A DNA stretch of 64,000 nucleotides from Amycolatopsis roodepoortensis (GTDB lineage Bacteria > Actinomycetota > Actinomycetes > Mycobacteriales > Pseudonocardiaceae): the NCBI RefSeq assembly GCF_014873915.1, contig NZ_JADBEJ010000004.1, forward strand, positions 1,302,001 through 1,366,000, read 5' to 3'. Positions 35,484 through 43,904 of this stretch are shown here, one piece after another. A model generated the notes under the pieces. The model worked only from the letters and a program-made list of their open reading frames with translations. It had not been told where the DNA came from and did no database searches. The translations under genes and the position numbers were made by a program. Every line of letters begins with the position of its first letter. Position 1 is the first letter of the stretch.

Positions 35484-36656
35484 GTGCGCACTTTGGACCA
35501 TGACGAGTTCCTCGCCATGCGCCGGTTCCCCGCGCTCGACGGCCTGCGCGCGATCGCGGCCACCATCGTGATCCTCTTCCACTTCGCCGGTCCGAAGTGG
35601 AGCTGGCTGTCCGGCTGGGTCGGTGTCTACATCTTCTTCGTGCTGTCCGGTTTCCTGATCACGACGCTGCTGCTGCGTGAACAGGACCGGACCGGCCGGA
35701 TCTCGCTTTCGGCCTTCTACCTGCGGCGTGTGTTCCGGATCCTGCCGCCGTACCTGGTGATCCTCGGCGGGATCATCGTGTTCGTCTGGCTTCGCGGCGA
35801 GTTCTTCACCCGCGAGTTCCCGCACGCGCTGAAGTACTACCTGACGTTCTTCAACGAGTTCCTGCCCGGCAGCAAGCCGAACGGCGCGGACAACTTCTTC
35901 AGCGGCTCGTGGACGCTGGGCATCGAGGAGAAGTTCTACCTGGTCTGGCCGTTCCTGCTGGTGGTCGCCGGGGCGGTCGGGCTGGCCGCGGCCTGGCGCA
36001 AGCTCGCGCTGGCCTTCGCCGCGTTCGCCGTGATGGCCGGGCTGGTGGGGGTCACCGGCGGCTGGGTCCCCGGGCCGAACGTGCCGATCTACGAGTCGAC
36101 CGTGCACTACGCGATCCTGCTGATCGGCTGCGTGCTGGCGGTCGCGATGCACTACCGCCGGTCCTACGCGGTGGTCAAACCGCTGACCCATCCGCTCGCG
36201 GCGATCCCGGTTTTCGGCGCGTTCGCCGTGCTGCACGTCAACATGGAAAGCCTGTGGCGGGAGACCGGCAGCAACCTCGGGCTGCTGATCGCCTACGGCC
36301 TTCTCTCCGCGCTGTTGCTGGTCGTGCTCGTGGCCCCGGGGCCGCTGCGGTGGCTGCTGGCCACGAAGGTGATGCGGTTCGTCGGCGAGCGGTCGTACTC
36401 GCTCTACCTGCTGCAGGGCCCGGTGCACTTCGTGGTGGTCGAGGCGATCCCGCCGCTGGGCCAGCACCGGATGATCAGCGCGCTGACCGTGTTCGCGGTC
36501 GGGCTCGCGATCGCGGACCTGATCCACCGCTGGGTCGAGCAGCCGATGATCCTCGTCGGCAAGAAGCTGATCGCGCGCCGCCAGGAGCGCAAGGCACTGC
36601 GCGCGGCCGAGGCCGAACTCAAGCGCCCGGAAGCCGTCGAAGCCGGCGCCCGCTGA
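35484..36656 (+). CDS. Acyltransferase 3 family membrane protein
   Basis: Integral membrane acyltransferase of 390 residues from a GTG with AGGGGG four bases upstream. The first helix starts at the family signature FPALDGLRAIAATIVILFHF; VYIFFVLSGFLITTLLL, AFYLRRVFRILPPYL and SWTLGIEEKFYLVWPFLL follow, in all ten or so helices. These proteins (OafA/YrhL group) transfer acetyl or other acyl groups to extracellular sugars or lipids. No glycosyltransferase genes are nearby, so the acceptor is unknown. A palindromic repeat that looks like a terminator lies 15 bases behind the stop. Confidence 0.92.
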   Translation: MRTLDHDEFLAMRRFPALDGLRAIAATIVILFHFAGPKWSWLSGWVGVYIFFVLSGFLITTLLLREQDRTGRISLSAFYLRRVFRILPPYLVILGGIIVFVWLRGEFFTREFPHALKYYLTFFNEFLPGSKPNGADNFFSGSWTLGIEEKFYLVWPFLLVVAGAVGLAAAWRKLALAFAAFAVMAGLVGVTGGWVPGPNVPIYESTVHYAILLIGCVLAVAMHYRRSYAVVKPLTHPLAAIPVFGAFAVLHVNMESLWRETGSNLGLLIAYGLLSALLLVVLVAPGPLRWLLATKVMRFVGERSYSLYLLQGPVHFVVVEAIPPLGQHRMISALTVFAVGLAIADLIHRWVEQPMILVGKKLIARRQERKALRAAEAELKRPEAVEAGAR

Positions 36657-36670
36657 CCTTCCGCGTCTCG

Positions 36671-36716
36671 TCCTCTGGATGCGGTAGTCGCGTGTGCAAG
36701 TACCGCATCCAGAGGA
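36671..36716. terminator. Palindromic repeat, likely bidirectional terminator (copy 1)
   Basis: Perfect 16-bp arms TCCTCTGGATGCGGTA and TACCGCATCCAGAGGA enclose a 14-base loop. It sits between two convergent genes that end at 36656 and 36733. The same palindrome, with longer arms, occurs at 49813-49869 between another convergent pair. That points to a dispersed family used at convergent gene ends. Confidence 0.8.
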
Positions 36717-36732
36717 CTGAATGCGGGGTGGG

Positions 36733-37149
36733 TCAGCGCGAGATGGTGACGATCGGGATCACCCGGTCGGTCTTCTTCTCGTAGTCGGCGAAGCCCGGCA
36801 TCAGGCTGACCATCTTCGCGTACAGCCGGTCACGCTCGGCGCGGTCTTCGAGCACGACGGTCGCGGTCGCGTCGAACTTCTCCGTGCCGACCTCGATGGT
36901 GACCTTCGGGTTCGCCAGGATGTTGTGGTACCAGGCCGGGTTCTTGTCCGCCCCGGCGTACGACGCGGCGACGACGTACTTGCCGTCCTCCTCCGCGTAC
37001 GCGAGCGGCGACGTGCGAGGCTCGCCGCTCTTCGCCCCGGTGGTGGTGAGGAGCAGCAGCGAGCCGCCCTCGAACGGGCCGCCCACCTTCCCCTCGTTCT
37101 CGCGGAACTCCTTGATGATGTTCTTGTTCCAGTCGAGCGCTTCGGACAA
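36733..37149 (-). CDS. Deazaflavin (F420)-dependent nitroreductase family protein
   Basis: Protein of 138 residues of the DDN/split-barrel family that binds F420H2. Seen are WNKNIIKEFRENEGKVGGPFEGGSLLLLTTTGAKSGEPRTSPLAY, then YVVAASYAGADKNPAWYHNILANPKVTIEVG, and a C-terminus ending RVIPIVTI. The GAKSG(E)xRxxPL segment contacts the cofactor and NPAWYHNxxANP is the family hallmark. Substrates are quinones, nitro compounds or other redox molecules. F420 use is normal in this group of organisms. The neighbours give no pathway clue. Confidence 0.93.
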   Translation of the reverse strand: MSEALDWNKNIIKEFRENEGKVGGPFEGGSLLLLTTTGAKSGEPRTSPLAYAEEDGKYVVAASYAGADKNPAWYHNILANPKVTIEVGTEKFDATATVVLEDRAERDRLYAKMVSLMPGFADYEKKTDRVIPIVTISR

Positions 37150-37188
37150 CTCTTCCTCCAGTGTCGATCTTTTCGATACCGAGGCTAC

Positions 37189-37539
37189 TCAGCCTTCACG
37201 GGCCTTGCGGCGCTGCTCTTCGGCGCGCTCCCGGCACTTGCGCAGGAATTCTTCGTCGTCCTCGGCGCTCGTCGCGGCGAAGCGGCCCGGCCGGTCGTAC
37301 TCCGGGAACGCCGGCGTCTCACGCTCGAAGCGGCCGCGCGGGGCGCGGGCGGCATGCTGCGGGCGACCGGCGACCAGCCAGACGATCGAGCCGATCAGCG
37401 GGACGAGCAGCACCAGCAGCAGCCACATCCCCTTGGGCATGTTGCGGCACGATCCCTCGTCCGTGGTGATCACGTCGACGATGCAGAAGATCCACAGACC
37501 GAGCGTGAGAACGCCGAAGAAACCATTGAAATACAGCAT
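37189..37539 (-). CDS. PLDc_N-domain small membrane protein
   Basis: Protein of 116 residues with two N-terminal membrane helices (GFFGVLTLGLWIFCIVDVIT and MWLLLVLLVPLIGSIVWLVAG) ending in the signature RP, which is the phospholipase-D-nuclease N-terminal (PLDc_N) anchor domain. The cytoplasmic tail from residue 60 is charged and helical (EFLRKCRERAEEQRRKAREG). It lacks any nuclease domain, so it is a short anchor-type member. It is located 39 bases upstream of the nitroreductase gene in the same direction. Confidence 0.82.
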   Translation of the reverse strand: MLYFNGFFGVLTLGLWIFCIVDVITTDEGSCRNMPKGMWLLLVLLVPLIGSIVWLVAGRPQHAARAPRGRFERETPAFPEYDRPGRFAATSAEDDEEFLRKCRERAEEQRRKAREG

Positions 37540-37576
37540 CGAAAGACTCCCCAGTTCCAGATGACCGGGGTAAGTC

Positions 37577-38248
37577 TTAGCACAGGAGGGCGTCGAGAAT
37601 TCCCGCGGCCACTTGCCGCGCCTGCGTTTCCCCGGGGCACCGCTTGGGCCCTGCTCCGAACGGACGTTCCCTCAGGTCCACCTCGACCACTTCGCCGCCG
37701 GCCCACCGCCGGGTGACCCGGACCGGTGGATCATCACGCAGGACCCGGTCGAGCAGATCTTCGACGTCCTCACCGGGCAGGTGGGCGGCCAGCGCCTTGC
37801 CGAGCAGCTTGGCCGTCGCGTCACAGGCCTGCACGAGGAGCCCGATCCGCGCGGCCGTCCGCTCGTCGATTTCGCCGCAGGTTTCGATCAGCCGCCGCAT
37901 GGCCTCTTCGGCGTCGGCCCCGATCTCCGTGTGCGGATGGTAGGCACCGGAAACCGTCGCGACGTCGCGGGAAACGTCCGGCAGGCCGAGTTCGGCGGCC
38001 AGCACGGCCACCGGAACCGTCCACAAGGTGCGTTCCACCGGGCCGTCCCGCATCTCCGTGGCGAGCGCGAAAGCCTTGTCCCGCAGGGATCCCATCGGCG
38101 CGAGCTCGGCGAGCACCAGTGCCCGCCGTCGAGTGTGGTCCTCCGGGCGGCTGAACCGGGCGACGTTCGCCCGCAGCCACCGGACCCCTCCCGGCTCGAC
38201 GTCCTGGGGCACCGGCGGGACGGGGGCTTCGATCAGTGGATCGTCCAT
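37577..38248 (-). CDS. Miniature cytochrome P450-like protein
   Basis: Protein of 223 residues, about half the length of a P450 (near 400). It keeps the order of several P450 landmarks: a helix-C-like stretch RPEDHTRRR at 34-42, a helix-I-like LLVQACDATAKLLG at 137-150, DPPVRVTRR at 173-181 and the haem-thiolate motif PFGAGPKRCPGE with Cys204. The helix K motif ExxR is damaged (RVLR at 168-171), and large segments are missing. The gene has a normal start and no internal stops, so it is not a simple pseudogene. It might bind haem without being a monooxygenase, or be a P450 decoy. Divergent from paaX. Confidence 0.75.
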   Translation of the reverse strand: MDDPLIEAPVPPVPQDVEPGGVRWLRANVARFSRPEDHTRRRALVLAELAPMGSLRDKAFALATEMRDGPVERTLWTVPVAVLAAELGLPDVSRDVATVSGAYHPHTEIGADAEEAMRRLIETCGEIDERTAARIGLLVQACDATAKLLGKALAAHLPGEDVEDLLDRVLRDDPPVRVTRRWAGGEVVEVDLRERPFGAGPKRCPGETQARQVAAGILDALLC

Positions 38249-38321
38249 ACCGTGACGCTAAGTGCGGAACGCTTCGGTCACGGCCGAAACATCAGCACAT
38301 CGTCGTTGTTATGGTGACCGG

Positions 38322-39170
38322 GTGACGGCCGTGTCGGAGGCAACCGAAGTCGACGGCGCGGGGCGGACGGCGCAACCGCGCCAGCTCATCGTGACCGTGT
38401 ACGGCCTCTATTCCCGAGGCGAGGGCGGCTGGCTCTCCGTCCGTTCCCTGATCGACCTGCTGGCCGGCGTGGACGTCGAGGAACCGGCCGTCCGGTCGTC
38501 GATCTCCCGGCTGAAACGGCGCGGGATCCTTTCCGCGGTACGCCGGAACGGGGCCGCGGGCTACGAACTTTCCGAAACCGCGCTGGCGATCCTGCGCGAG
38601 GGCGACGAGCGGATCTTCCGCCGCGAACGCGCCACCCCCGGCGACGGCTGGCTGCTCGCGGTGTTCTCCGTCCCGGAAGCCGAACGGCACAAAAGGCACG
38701 TTCTTCGCACACAGCTGGCCCGGCTCGGCTTCGGGACGGCGTCGTCCGGGGTCTGGATCGCGCCCGCGCATCTGCGAGACGCGACGTCTGACATGCTCCG
38801 GCGGCTCGAACTCGAGGGCTACGCCGATCTCTTCCACGCCGAGCACCTCGCGTTCGGCGACGTGCGGGAGAAGATCCGTGACTGGTGGGACCTCGATCAG
38901 CTCGAATCGCTGTACACCGCCTTCCTCGACGAGCACGCGGCCGCGCTCCGGCGGTGGCAGCGGCGCAAGACCACGGACGAGACCGAGGCGTTCGCCGACT
39001 ACGTCCGCGTGCTGACCGACTGGCGGCGGCTGCCCTATCTCGACCCCGGCCTGCCCGCCGAACTGCTGCCGCCGGGCTGGGCGGGGATCCGGGCGGCGGA
39101 TCTGTTCTTCACGCTGCACGCGCGGCTTGGTGAGGCCGCGGCCGCGCACGTCTCGCGCACGCTGCCCTAG
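38322..39170 (+). CDS. paaX: PaaX-family transcriptional repressor
   Basis: Regulator of 282 residues from the GTG at 38322. The N-terminal winged helix (QLIVTVYGLYSRGEGGWLSVRSLIDLLAGVDVEEPAVRSSISRLKRRGIL) and the PaaX C-terminal domain (GDGWLLAVFSVPEAERHKRHVLRTQLARLGFGTASSGVWIAP) are both present. PaaX proteins repress aromatic-acid degradation genes and are released by the aryl-CoA thioester. Next to it are a RidA gene and an aryl-CoA monooxygenase gene, so the natural target is that locus. Its stop overlaps the convergent RidA stop by four bases. Confidence 0.9.
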   Translation: MTAVSEATEVDGAGRTAQPRQLIVTVYGLYSRGEGGWLSVRSLIDLLAGVDVEEPAVRSSISRLKRRGILSAVRRNGAAGYELSETALAILREGDERIFRRERATPGDGWLLAVFSVPEAERHKRHVLRTQLARLGFGTASSGVWIAPAHLRDATSDMLRRLELEGYADLFHAEHLAFGDVREKIRDWWDLDQLESLYTAFLDEHAAALRRWQRRKTTDETEAFADYVRVLTDWRRLPYLDPGLPAELLPPGWAGIRAADLFFTLHARLGEAAAAHVSRTLP

Positions 39171-39553
39171 ACCACCGCGAAGCCCTGCACCTCCACCAGT
39201 GCCTCCGCGTCCCAAAGCCGGCTGACGCCGATCCCCGCCATCGCGGGGTACTCGCTCCCGGCCAGCCGTTTCCACACCGCGCCGATCTCGCGCGCGTGGG
39301 CGCGGTAGTCGTCCATGTCGACGATGTAGATGGTCACGCTGCACAGGTCCGACGGCTTCCCGCCCGCCGCGCGCAACGCGGTGAGCAGGTTGGACAGCGC
39401 GCGTTCGAACTGCTCGACCACGCCGTCGCCGACGATGCGGTTCTCCTCGTCCAATGCCGTCTGACCGGCGAGGAAGACGAATCTCCCGGTCGCGGCGACG
39501 GCGTGCGAGAAGCCGGAAGGGCGACCGAGCTCGGGCGGGTTGATGCGCTCCAT
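39167..39553 (-). CDS. RidA-family enamine/imine deaminase
   Basis: RidA/YjgF/UK114 protein of 128 residues from the ATG at 39553; an in-frame ATG at 39565 is also possible. Seen are FSHAVAATGRFVFLAGQTALDE, the trimer-interface VEQFERALSNLLTALRAAGG, and the conserved SVTIYIVDMDDYRA and ALVEVQGFAVV. Such proteins hydrolyse reactive enamines and imines released by amino-group chemistry. Its location divergent from an aminobenzoyl-CoA monooxygenase/reductase-like gene suggests it handles an imine or enamine produced in that pathway, as in described aminobenzoyl-CoA clusters. Confidence 0.9.
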   Translation of the reverse strand: MERINPPELGRPSGFSHAVAATGRFVFLAGQTALDEENRIVGDGVVEQFERALSNLLTALRAAGGKPSDLCSVTIYIVDMDDYRAHAREIGAVWKRLAGSEYPAMAGIGVSRLWDAEALVEVQGFAVV

Positions 39554-39613
39554 ACGGGTCACCATATCCCGTATCGTTGACGGTCGTACATACCGCGACA
39601 TACCCTGAGCGAC

Positions 39614-41965
39614 GTGCGTATCGCGGTGTTAGGCGGCGGCCCGGCGGGGCTCTACTTCGCCACGCTGGCGAAACAGCTCCATCCCGAGCACGAGATCACC
39701 GTCTGGGAGCGCAACGCGCCCGACGACACCTTCGGGTTCGGGGTGGTGTTCTCCGACGAGACGCTCGGCGGGATCGAACACGCCGATCCGGTGATCCACG
39801 CCGCCATGCGCCGCGAGTTCGCGCGCTGGGACGACATCGACGTCCACTTCCGCGGCACGGTGCACACCTCCGGCGGGCACGGGTTCGCCGCGATGAGCCG
39901 CAAACGGCTGCTCGGCATCCTCCAGGAACGCTGCGCGGAGCTCGGCGTGGACGTGCGTTTCCGCACCGAGGCGCCGAGCGCGGCCGAAGCCAGTGCCGAG
40001 TACGACCTCGTCGTCGCGGCGGACGGCGTCAACTCCCCGACTCGCGCGGCCTTCGCCGGCAGTTTCCGGCCGAGCCTCCAGACCAGGCGCTGCAAGTACA
40101 TCTGGCTCGGCACGGATCTCGTGTTCGACGCCTTCAAGTTCTACGTCCTCGAAACCCCGCACGGGATCATGCAGATCCACGGCTATCCGTACAGCGACAC
40201 CGCGAGCACGTTCATCCTCGAACTGCACGAGGACGTCTGGCAGCGCGCGTTCGGCGAGATCGCCGCGACTTCACTGGCGCCGGGCGAGAGCGACGAGAAA
40301 TCGATCGAGGTCATCCGCGAGCTGTGCGCGGACGTCCTCGGCGGCCATCAGGTGTTCGCCAACAACTCGAAGTGGACCGCGTTCGCCACCGTGCGCTGCG
40401 CGACCTGGCGGCACGAGAACGTCGTCCTGCTCGGCGATGCGGCACACACCGCACATTTCTCCATCGGTTCCGGCACGAAGCTCGCCATGGAGGACGCGCT
40501 CGCGCTCGCCGCCTGCCTGCACGAACAGTCCGATATGGACAGTGCCTTGGCAGCCTACGAGGCGGAACGAAGGCCGGTCGTCACCTCGACCCAGCGAGCC
40601 GCGCAGGCGAGCCTGGAGTGGTTCGAGAACCTGGGCCAGTACACCCATCAGGATCCCGCGCAGTTCGCGTTCAACATCCTCACCCGCAGCCGCCGCGTCA
40701 CCTACGACAATCTCCGGCTGCGCGATCCCGAGTTCGCCGACGAACTGGACACCTGGTTCGCGTCCACTTTGGACTCCGAAGTGCGGCCTCCGATGTTCCA
40801 GCCGTTCCGCATCGGGAAGCTGGACCTGCCGAACCGTGTCGTCGTCTCGCCGATGGACATGTACTCCTCCGAAGACGGCGTCCCGACCGATTTCCACCTG
40901 GTACACCTGGGAAGCAAGGCACTCGGCGGCGCCGGGCTGGTGATGACGGAGATGGTCTGCGTTTCCGAAACCGGCCGGATCACCCCGGGCTGCGGCGGCC
41001 TGTACACCGAGAAACAAGAACAGGCGTGGAGGCGGGTCACCGACTTCGTCCATGGCCACACTCCCGCGCGCATCGGTGTCCAGCTGGGGCATTCGGGACG
41101 CAAGGGCTCCACGAAACTGATGTGGGACGGCATCGACCAGCCGCTCCCCGAAGGCAACTGGGAGATCTGCGCGCCGTCGGCGATCCCGTACAGCGAAGCG
41201 AACCAGACCCCGCGCGAGCTCACGGTCACTGAGCTACAAGAGATCCGCGAACAGTTCGCGGAGTCCGCCCGAGCCGCCGCGCGCGCCGGGTTCGACCTCC
41301 TCGAACTCCACTGCGCGCACGGCTACCTCCTATCGTCGTTCCTCTCGCCGCTGACCAACCGGCGCACCGACGAATACGGCGGCTCACTGGAGAACAGGCT
41401 GCGTTTCCCGCTCGAAGTCTTCGACGCCGTCCGCGCGGCCTGGCCGGCGGAGCGGCCGATGACGGTCCGCATCTCCGCGACCGACTGGTACGACGGCGGG
41501 ATCGACGTCGACGACGCCGTCGAGATCGCCCGCGCGTTCGCCGAGCACGGGGCCGACGGTATCGACGTGTCGACCGGACAGGTCGTCAGCGAGGAGAAAC
41601 CCGAGTACGGCCGCAGCTACCAGACGCCGTACGCGGACCGGATCCGCAACGAGATAGGCCGCGAGTACGGCATCGCGGTGATCGCCGTCGGCGCGATCTC
41701 CTCCTACGACGACGTCAACTCGCTGATCCTGGCGGGCCGCGCGGATCTGTGCGCCCTCGGCAGGACCCACCTTTACGATCCACAGTGGACATTGCACGCC
41801 GCCGCCGAGCAGGGCTATCCGATGCCGTGGCCTAAACAGTTCGCGGCGGGCAGCCGGAAGCCGCAGGGCGGCCGTACCGACGGTCCGAAACCACGGCTGG
41901 AACTGCTGCGCTCCGGCGAAACCGGCACCGCGCACGCCCGCTGGCGACCTGGGAGCGACCGATGA
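39614..41965 (+). CDS. 2-Aminobenzoyl-CoA (or salicylyl-CoA) monooxygenase/reductase fusion
   Basis: Two-domain flavoprotein of 783 residues. Residues 1-385 form an FAD monooxygenase with GGGPAG at 7-12 and LLGDAAHTAHFSIGSG near 272. Residues 389-740 form an old-yellow-enzyme-like FMN reductase (RPPMFQPFRIGKLDLPNRVVVSPM, QLGHSGRKGS, LHCAHGYLLSSFLSP). This fusion is the architecture of anthraniloyl-CoA monooxygenase/reductase from Azoarcus, annotated elsewhere as bifunctional salicylyl-CoA 5-hydroxylase. It would hydroxylate the aryl-CoA and reduce the ring so that it can be degraded by beta-oxidation. RidA and PaaX neighbours favour the aminobenzoyl-CoA variant. The stop overlaps the acyl-CoA dehydrogenase start (ATGA). 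Confidence 0.9.
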   Translation: MRIAVLGGGPAGLYFATLAKQLHPEHEITVWERNAPDDTFGFGVVFSDETLGGIEHADPVIHAAMRREFARWDDIDVHFRGTVHTSGGHGFAAMSRKRLLGILQERCAELGVDVRFRTEAPSAAEASAEYDLVVAADGVNSPTRAAFAGSFRPSLQTRRCKYIWLGTDLVFDAFKFYVLETPHGIMQIHGYPYSDTASTFILELHEDVWQRAFGEIAATSLAPGESDEKSIEVIRELCADVLGGHQVFANNSKWTAFATVRCATWRHENVVLLGDAAHTAHFSIGSGTKLAMEDALALAACLHEQSDMDSALAAYEAERRPVVTSTQRAAQASLEWFENLGQYTHQDPAQFAFNILTRSRRVTYDNLRLRDPEFADELDTWFASTLDSEVRPPMFQPFRIGKLDLPNRVVVSPMDMYSSEDGVPTDFHLVHLGSKALGGAGLVMTEMVCVSETGRITPGCGGLYTEKQEQAWRRVTDFVHGHTPARIGVQLGHSGRKGSTKLMWDGIDQPLPEGNWEICAPSAIPYSEANQTPRELTVTELQEIREQFAESARAAARAGFDLLELHCAHGYLLSSFLSPLTNRRTDEYGGSLENRLRFPLEVFDAVRAAWPAERPMTVRISATDWYDGGIDVDDAVEIARAFAEHGADGIDVSTGQVVSEEKPEYGRSYQTPYADRIRNEIGREYGIAVIAVGAISSYDDVNSLILAGRADLCALGRTHLYDPQWTLHAAAEQGYPMPWPKQFAAGSRKPQGGRTDGPKPRLELLRSGETGTAHARWRPGSDR

Positions 41966-43104
41966 CCGCCTTCGCACTGAGCCCCGAACAAAAGGCCTTC
42001 GCCGACGAAGTCCGGCGGCTCGGCGCCGAAAAGCTCCGCCCGCTGGCCGAATCCGGCGCCGAAGACGCGGTAAACCGGCCCCTGCTCAAGGAAATGGGCG
42101 CGCTCGGCCTGCTCTCCCGGCTGTTCCCCGGCGTCGAGGGCGGCAGCCCGAGCCGCGAGGCCGCCGCGACGGATCTCTGCATCCTGCGGGAATCCCTGGC
42201 CAGCCAGAGCACCGAAGCCGAGACGGCGTTGGCGCTCCAGGGGCTGGGCACGTATCCGGTGTTGCAGTCCGGGCAGGACTCGCAGGTCTCGAAGTGGGTG
42301 CCCGCCGTAGCCGCGGGCGACGCCGTCGCCGCTTTCGCGCTCACCGAACCGAACGCGGGGTCGGACGCGGCTGCGCTGGAACTCGCCGCCGAGCCCGACG
42401 GCGACGGCTGGCGGCTCACCGGCGAGAAGATGTGGATCTCCAACGCCCCCGAGGCCGATTTCTACAGCGTTTTCGCCCGCACCACCCCGGAAGCGGGTTC
42501 ACGCGGGGTCTCCGCGTTCGTCGTCCCCGCCGACCGCGCCGGGCTGTCGGGTGAGCACCTCGACCTCGTCAGCCCGCACCCCATCGGCACCCTGGTCTTC
42601 GACGGCGTCCGCGTGGAACGGGACGAACTGCTCGGCGAGCAGGACCGAGGTTTCGGTGTCGCGATGCGGACCCTGGACCTGTTCCGGCCGAGTGTCGGCG
42701 CGTTCGCCGTCGGGATGGCGCAGGCCGCGCTCGACGCCGCGGTCGCCCACGCCCAGACCCGCGTGGCGTTCGGCGGGCCGCTCCTGAAGCAGCAGACCGT
42801 GGCGCACACCCTCGCCGAAATGGCGACCCGCACCGAGGCCGCACGCCTGCTCGTCTACGCCGCCGCGGCCGCGTACGACGCGGGCGAGCGGAATCTCGCG
42901 GGCCGCGCCGCGATGGCGAAACTGTTCGCCACCGAGACCGCGCAGTACGTCGTCGACTCGGCCGTGCAGATCCACGGCGCCCGGGCACTGCGGCGAGGGC
43001 ATCTGCTCGAACACCTCTACCGCGAGGTCCGCGCGCCGCGGATCTACGAAGGCGCCTCCGAAGTCCAGCGGACGATCATCGCGCGATCGCTGGCTTCTTC
43101 TTAA
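41962..43104 (+). CDS. Acyl-CoA dehydrogenase
   Basis: FAD-dependent acyl-CoA dehydrogenase of 380 residues with the usual three-domain plan: helical N-terminus (SPEQKAFADEVRRLGAEKL), beta domain with AFALTEPNAGSD and KMWISNAP, and helical C-terminus with ARTRVAFG-like (AQTRVAFGGPLLKQQ) and the catalytic Glu in RIYEGASEVQRT. The start overlaps the monooxygenase/reductase stop by four bases, so it likely acts on a ring-derived CoA ester in the same pathway. The 3' end overlaps the convergent membrane gene by 29 bases. Confidence 0.93.
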   Translation: MTAFALSPEQKAFADEVRRLGAEKLRPLAESGAEDAVNRPLLKEMGALGLLSRLFPGVEGGSPSREAAATDLCILRESLASQSTEAETALALQGLGTYPVLQSGQDSQVSKWVPAVAAGDAVAAFALTEPNAGSDAAALELAAEPDGDGWRLTGEKMWISNAPEADFYSVFARTTPEAGSRGVSAFVVPADRAGLSGEHLDLVSPHPIGTLVFDGVRVERDELLGEQDRGFGVAMRTLDLFRPSVGAFAVGMAQAALDAAVAHAQTRVAFGGPLLKQQTVAHTLAEMATRTEAARLLVYAAAAAYDAGERNLAGRAAMAKLFATETAQYVVDSAVQIHGARALRRGHLLEHLYREVRAPRIYEGASEVQRTIIARSLASS

Positions 43105-43792
43105 CCGGGCGGCGATCCAGGTACCACTGCGTCGCGATGATGACCAGGGTCGGGCTCAGCCAGGCCGTGATCGCGGCGACCGATTGGGTCAAGGCGAGTT
43201 CGCTGCCGCCGAAAGTCGTCTCCAGCTGCGGCTGCAGTGTGATCACCGTGATCGGCCCGACCACCCGGCTGACGATGATCGACATGGTCAGCGCGAAGCT
43301 GCGGATCATCCAGCGGCGGTGATCAGCGAACCGGCGTTGCCTCGCGGCGCGCCAGCCGGCGAACGTGCACGCCAGCCACAGCACCCCGGCCAGCACGTTG
43401 GCCACCCGCGTCGCGGGGCCGAACGGGCTCATGGCGCCGACGGTCAGCGCCATCACTCCGGCCGGGAGCACCCCGGCGAAGACGTACACCCGGCCCAGTT
43501 TCCGGTGCACCGCCGGGTATTTCGCCCGGAACCACGGCCAGATCTGGAGCAACGCGGAGACCATCGCGATCGAGCCGAACAGCACGTGCGCCGAGAGGAA
43601 CCAGTAGTGCGAGGTGAACCCCGGCGGCTGCGGAACCTGCGACCGCGCCGGGTCCATCGCCAGATACGGCGGCATCGAAAAGGCCAGGAACACCACGACG
43701 ATGACGGCCATCGGCGCGACCCAAGGCCTTCGCCACCACGGTTTCCGTGACACCGCCTCCGGCTGGTCACGTCGTTCTAGCCTGACGGTCAT
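43076..43792 (-). CDS. DUF2306 membrane protein
   Basis: Membrane protein of 238 residues; ATG 43792 is chosen and GTG 43795 is one codon upstream. Six to seven helices are present, with His in pairs at the helix ends (HYWFLSAHVLFGS, VHRKLGRVYVFAGV, ADHRRWMIRSFALTM). That pattern is the DUF2306 family, related to ferric-reductase-like or cytochrome b561-type haem proteins. The function is unknown. It ends inside the end of the convergent acyl-CoA dehydrogenase gene. Confidence 0.85.
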   Translation of the reverse strand: MTVRLERRDQPEAVSRKPWWRRPWVAPMAVIVVVFLAFSMPPYLAMDPARSQVPQPPGFTSHYWFLSAHVLFGSIAMVSALLQIWPWFRAKYPAVHRKLGRVYVFAGVLPAGVMALTVGAMSPFGPATRVANVLAGVLWLACTFAGWRAARQRRFADHRRWMIRSFALTMSIIVSRVVGPITVITLQPQLETTFGGSELALTQSVAAITAWLSPTLVIIATQWYLDRRPVKKKPAIAR

Positions 43793-43904
43793 CACTGTCC
43801 CCCACGTATTCCGGTAGCGGCAAACAACTTTCCGCTGCCGAACCTAGGACGCGGGGCCACCGGGAAGAATGGAGCGGACCGCCGGTTCGATGGTGGAGCA
43901 GGCC

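Noticed and set aside
32861..35566. Long antisense open frame (901 codons) over the methyltransferase, LysR and FAD-oxidase genes
   Set aside because: Composition-driven shadow: Arg/Gly/Pro-rich with no motif, spanning three genes with well-recognised products.
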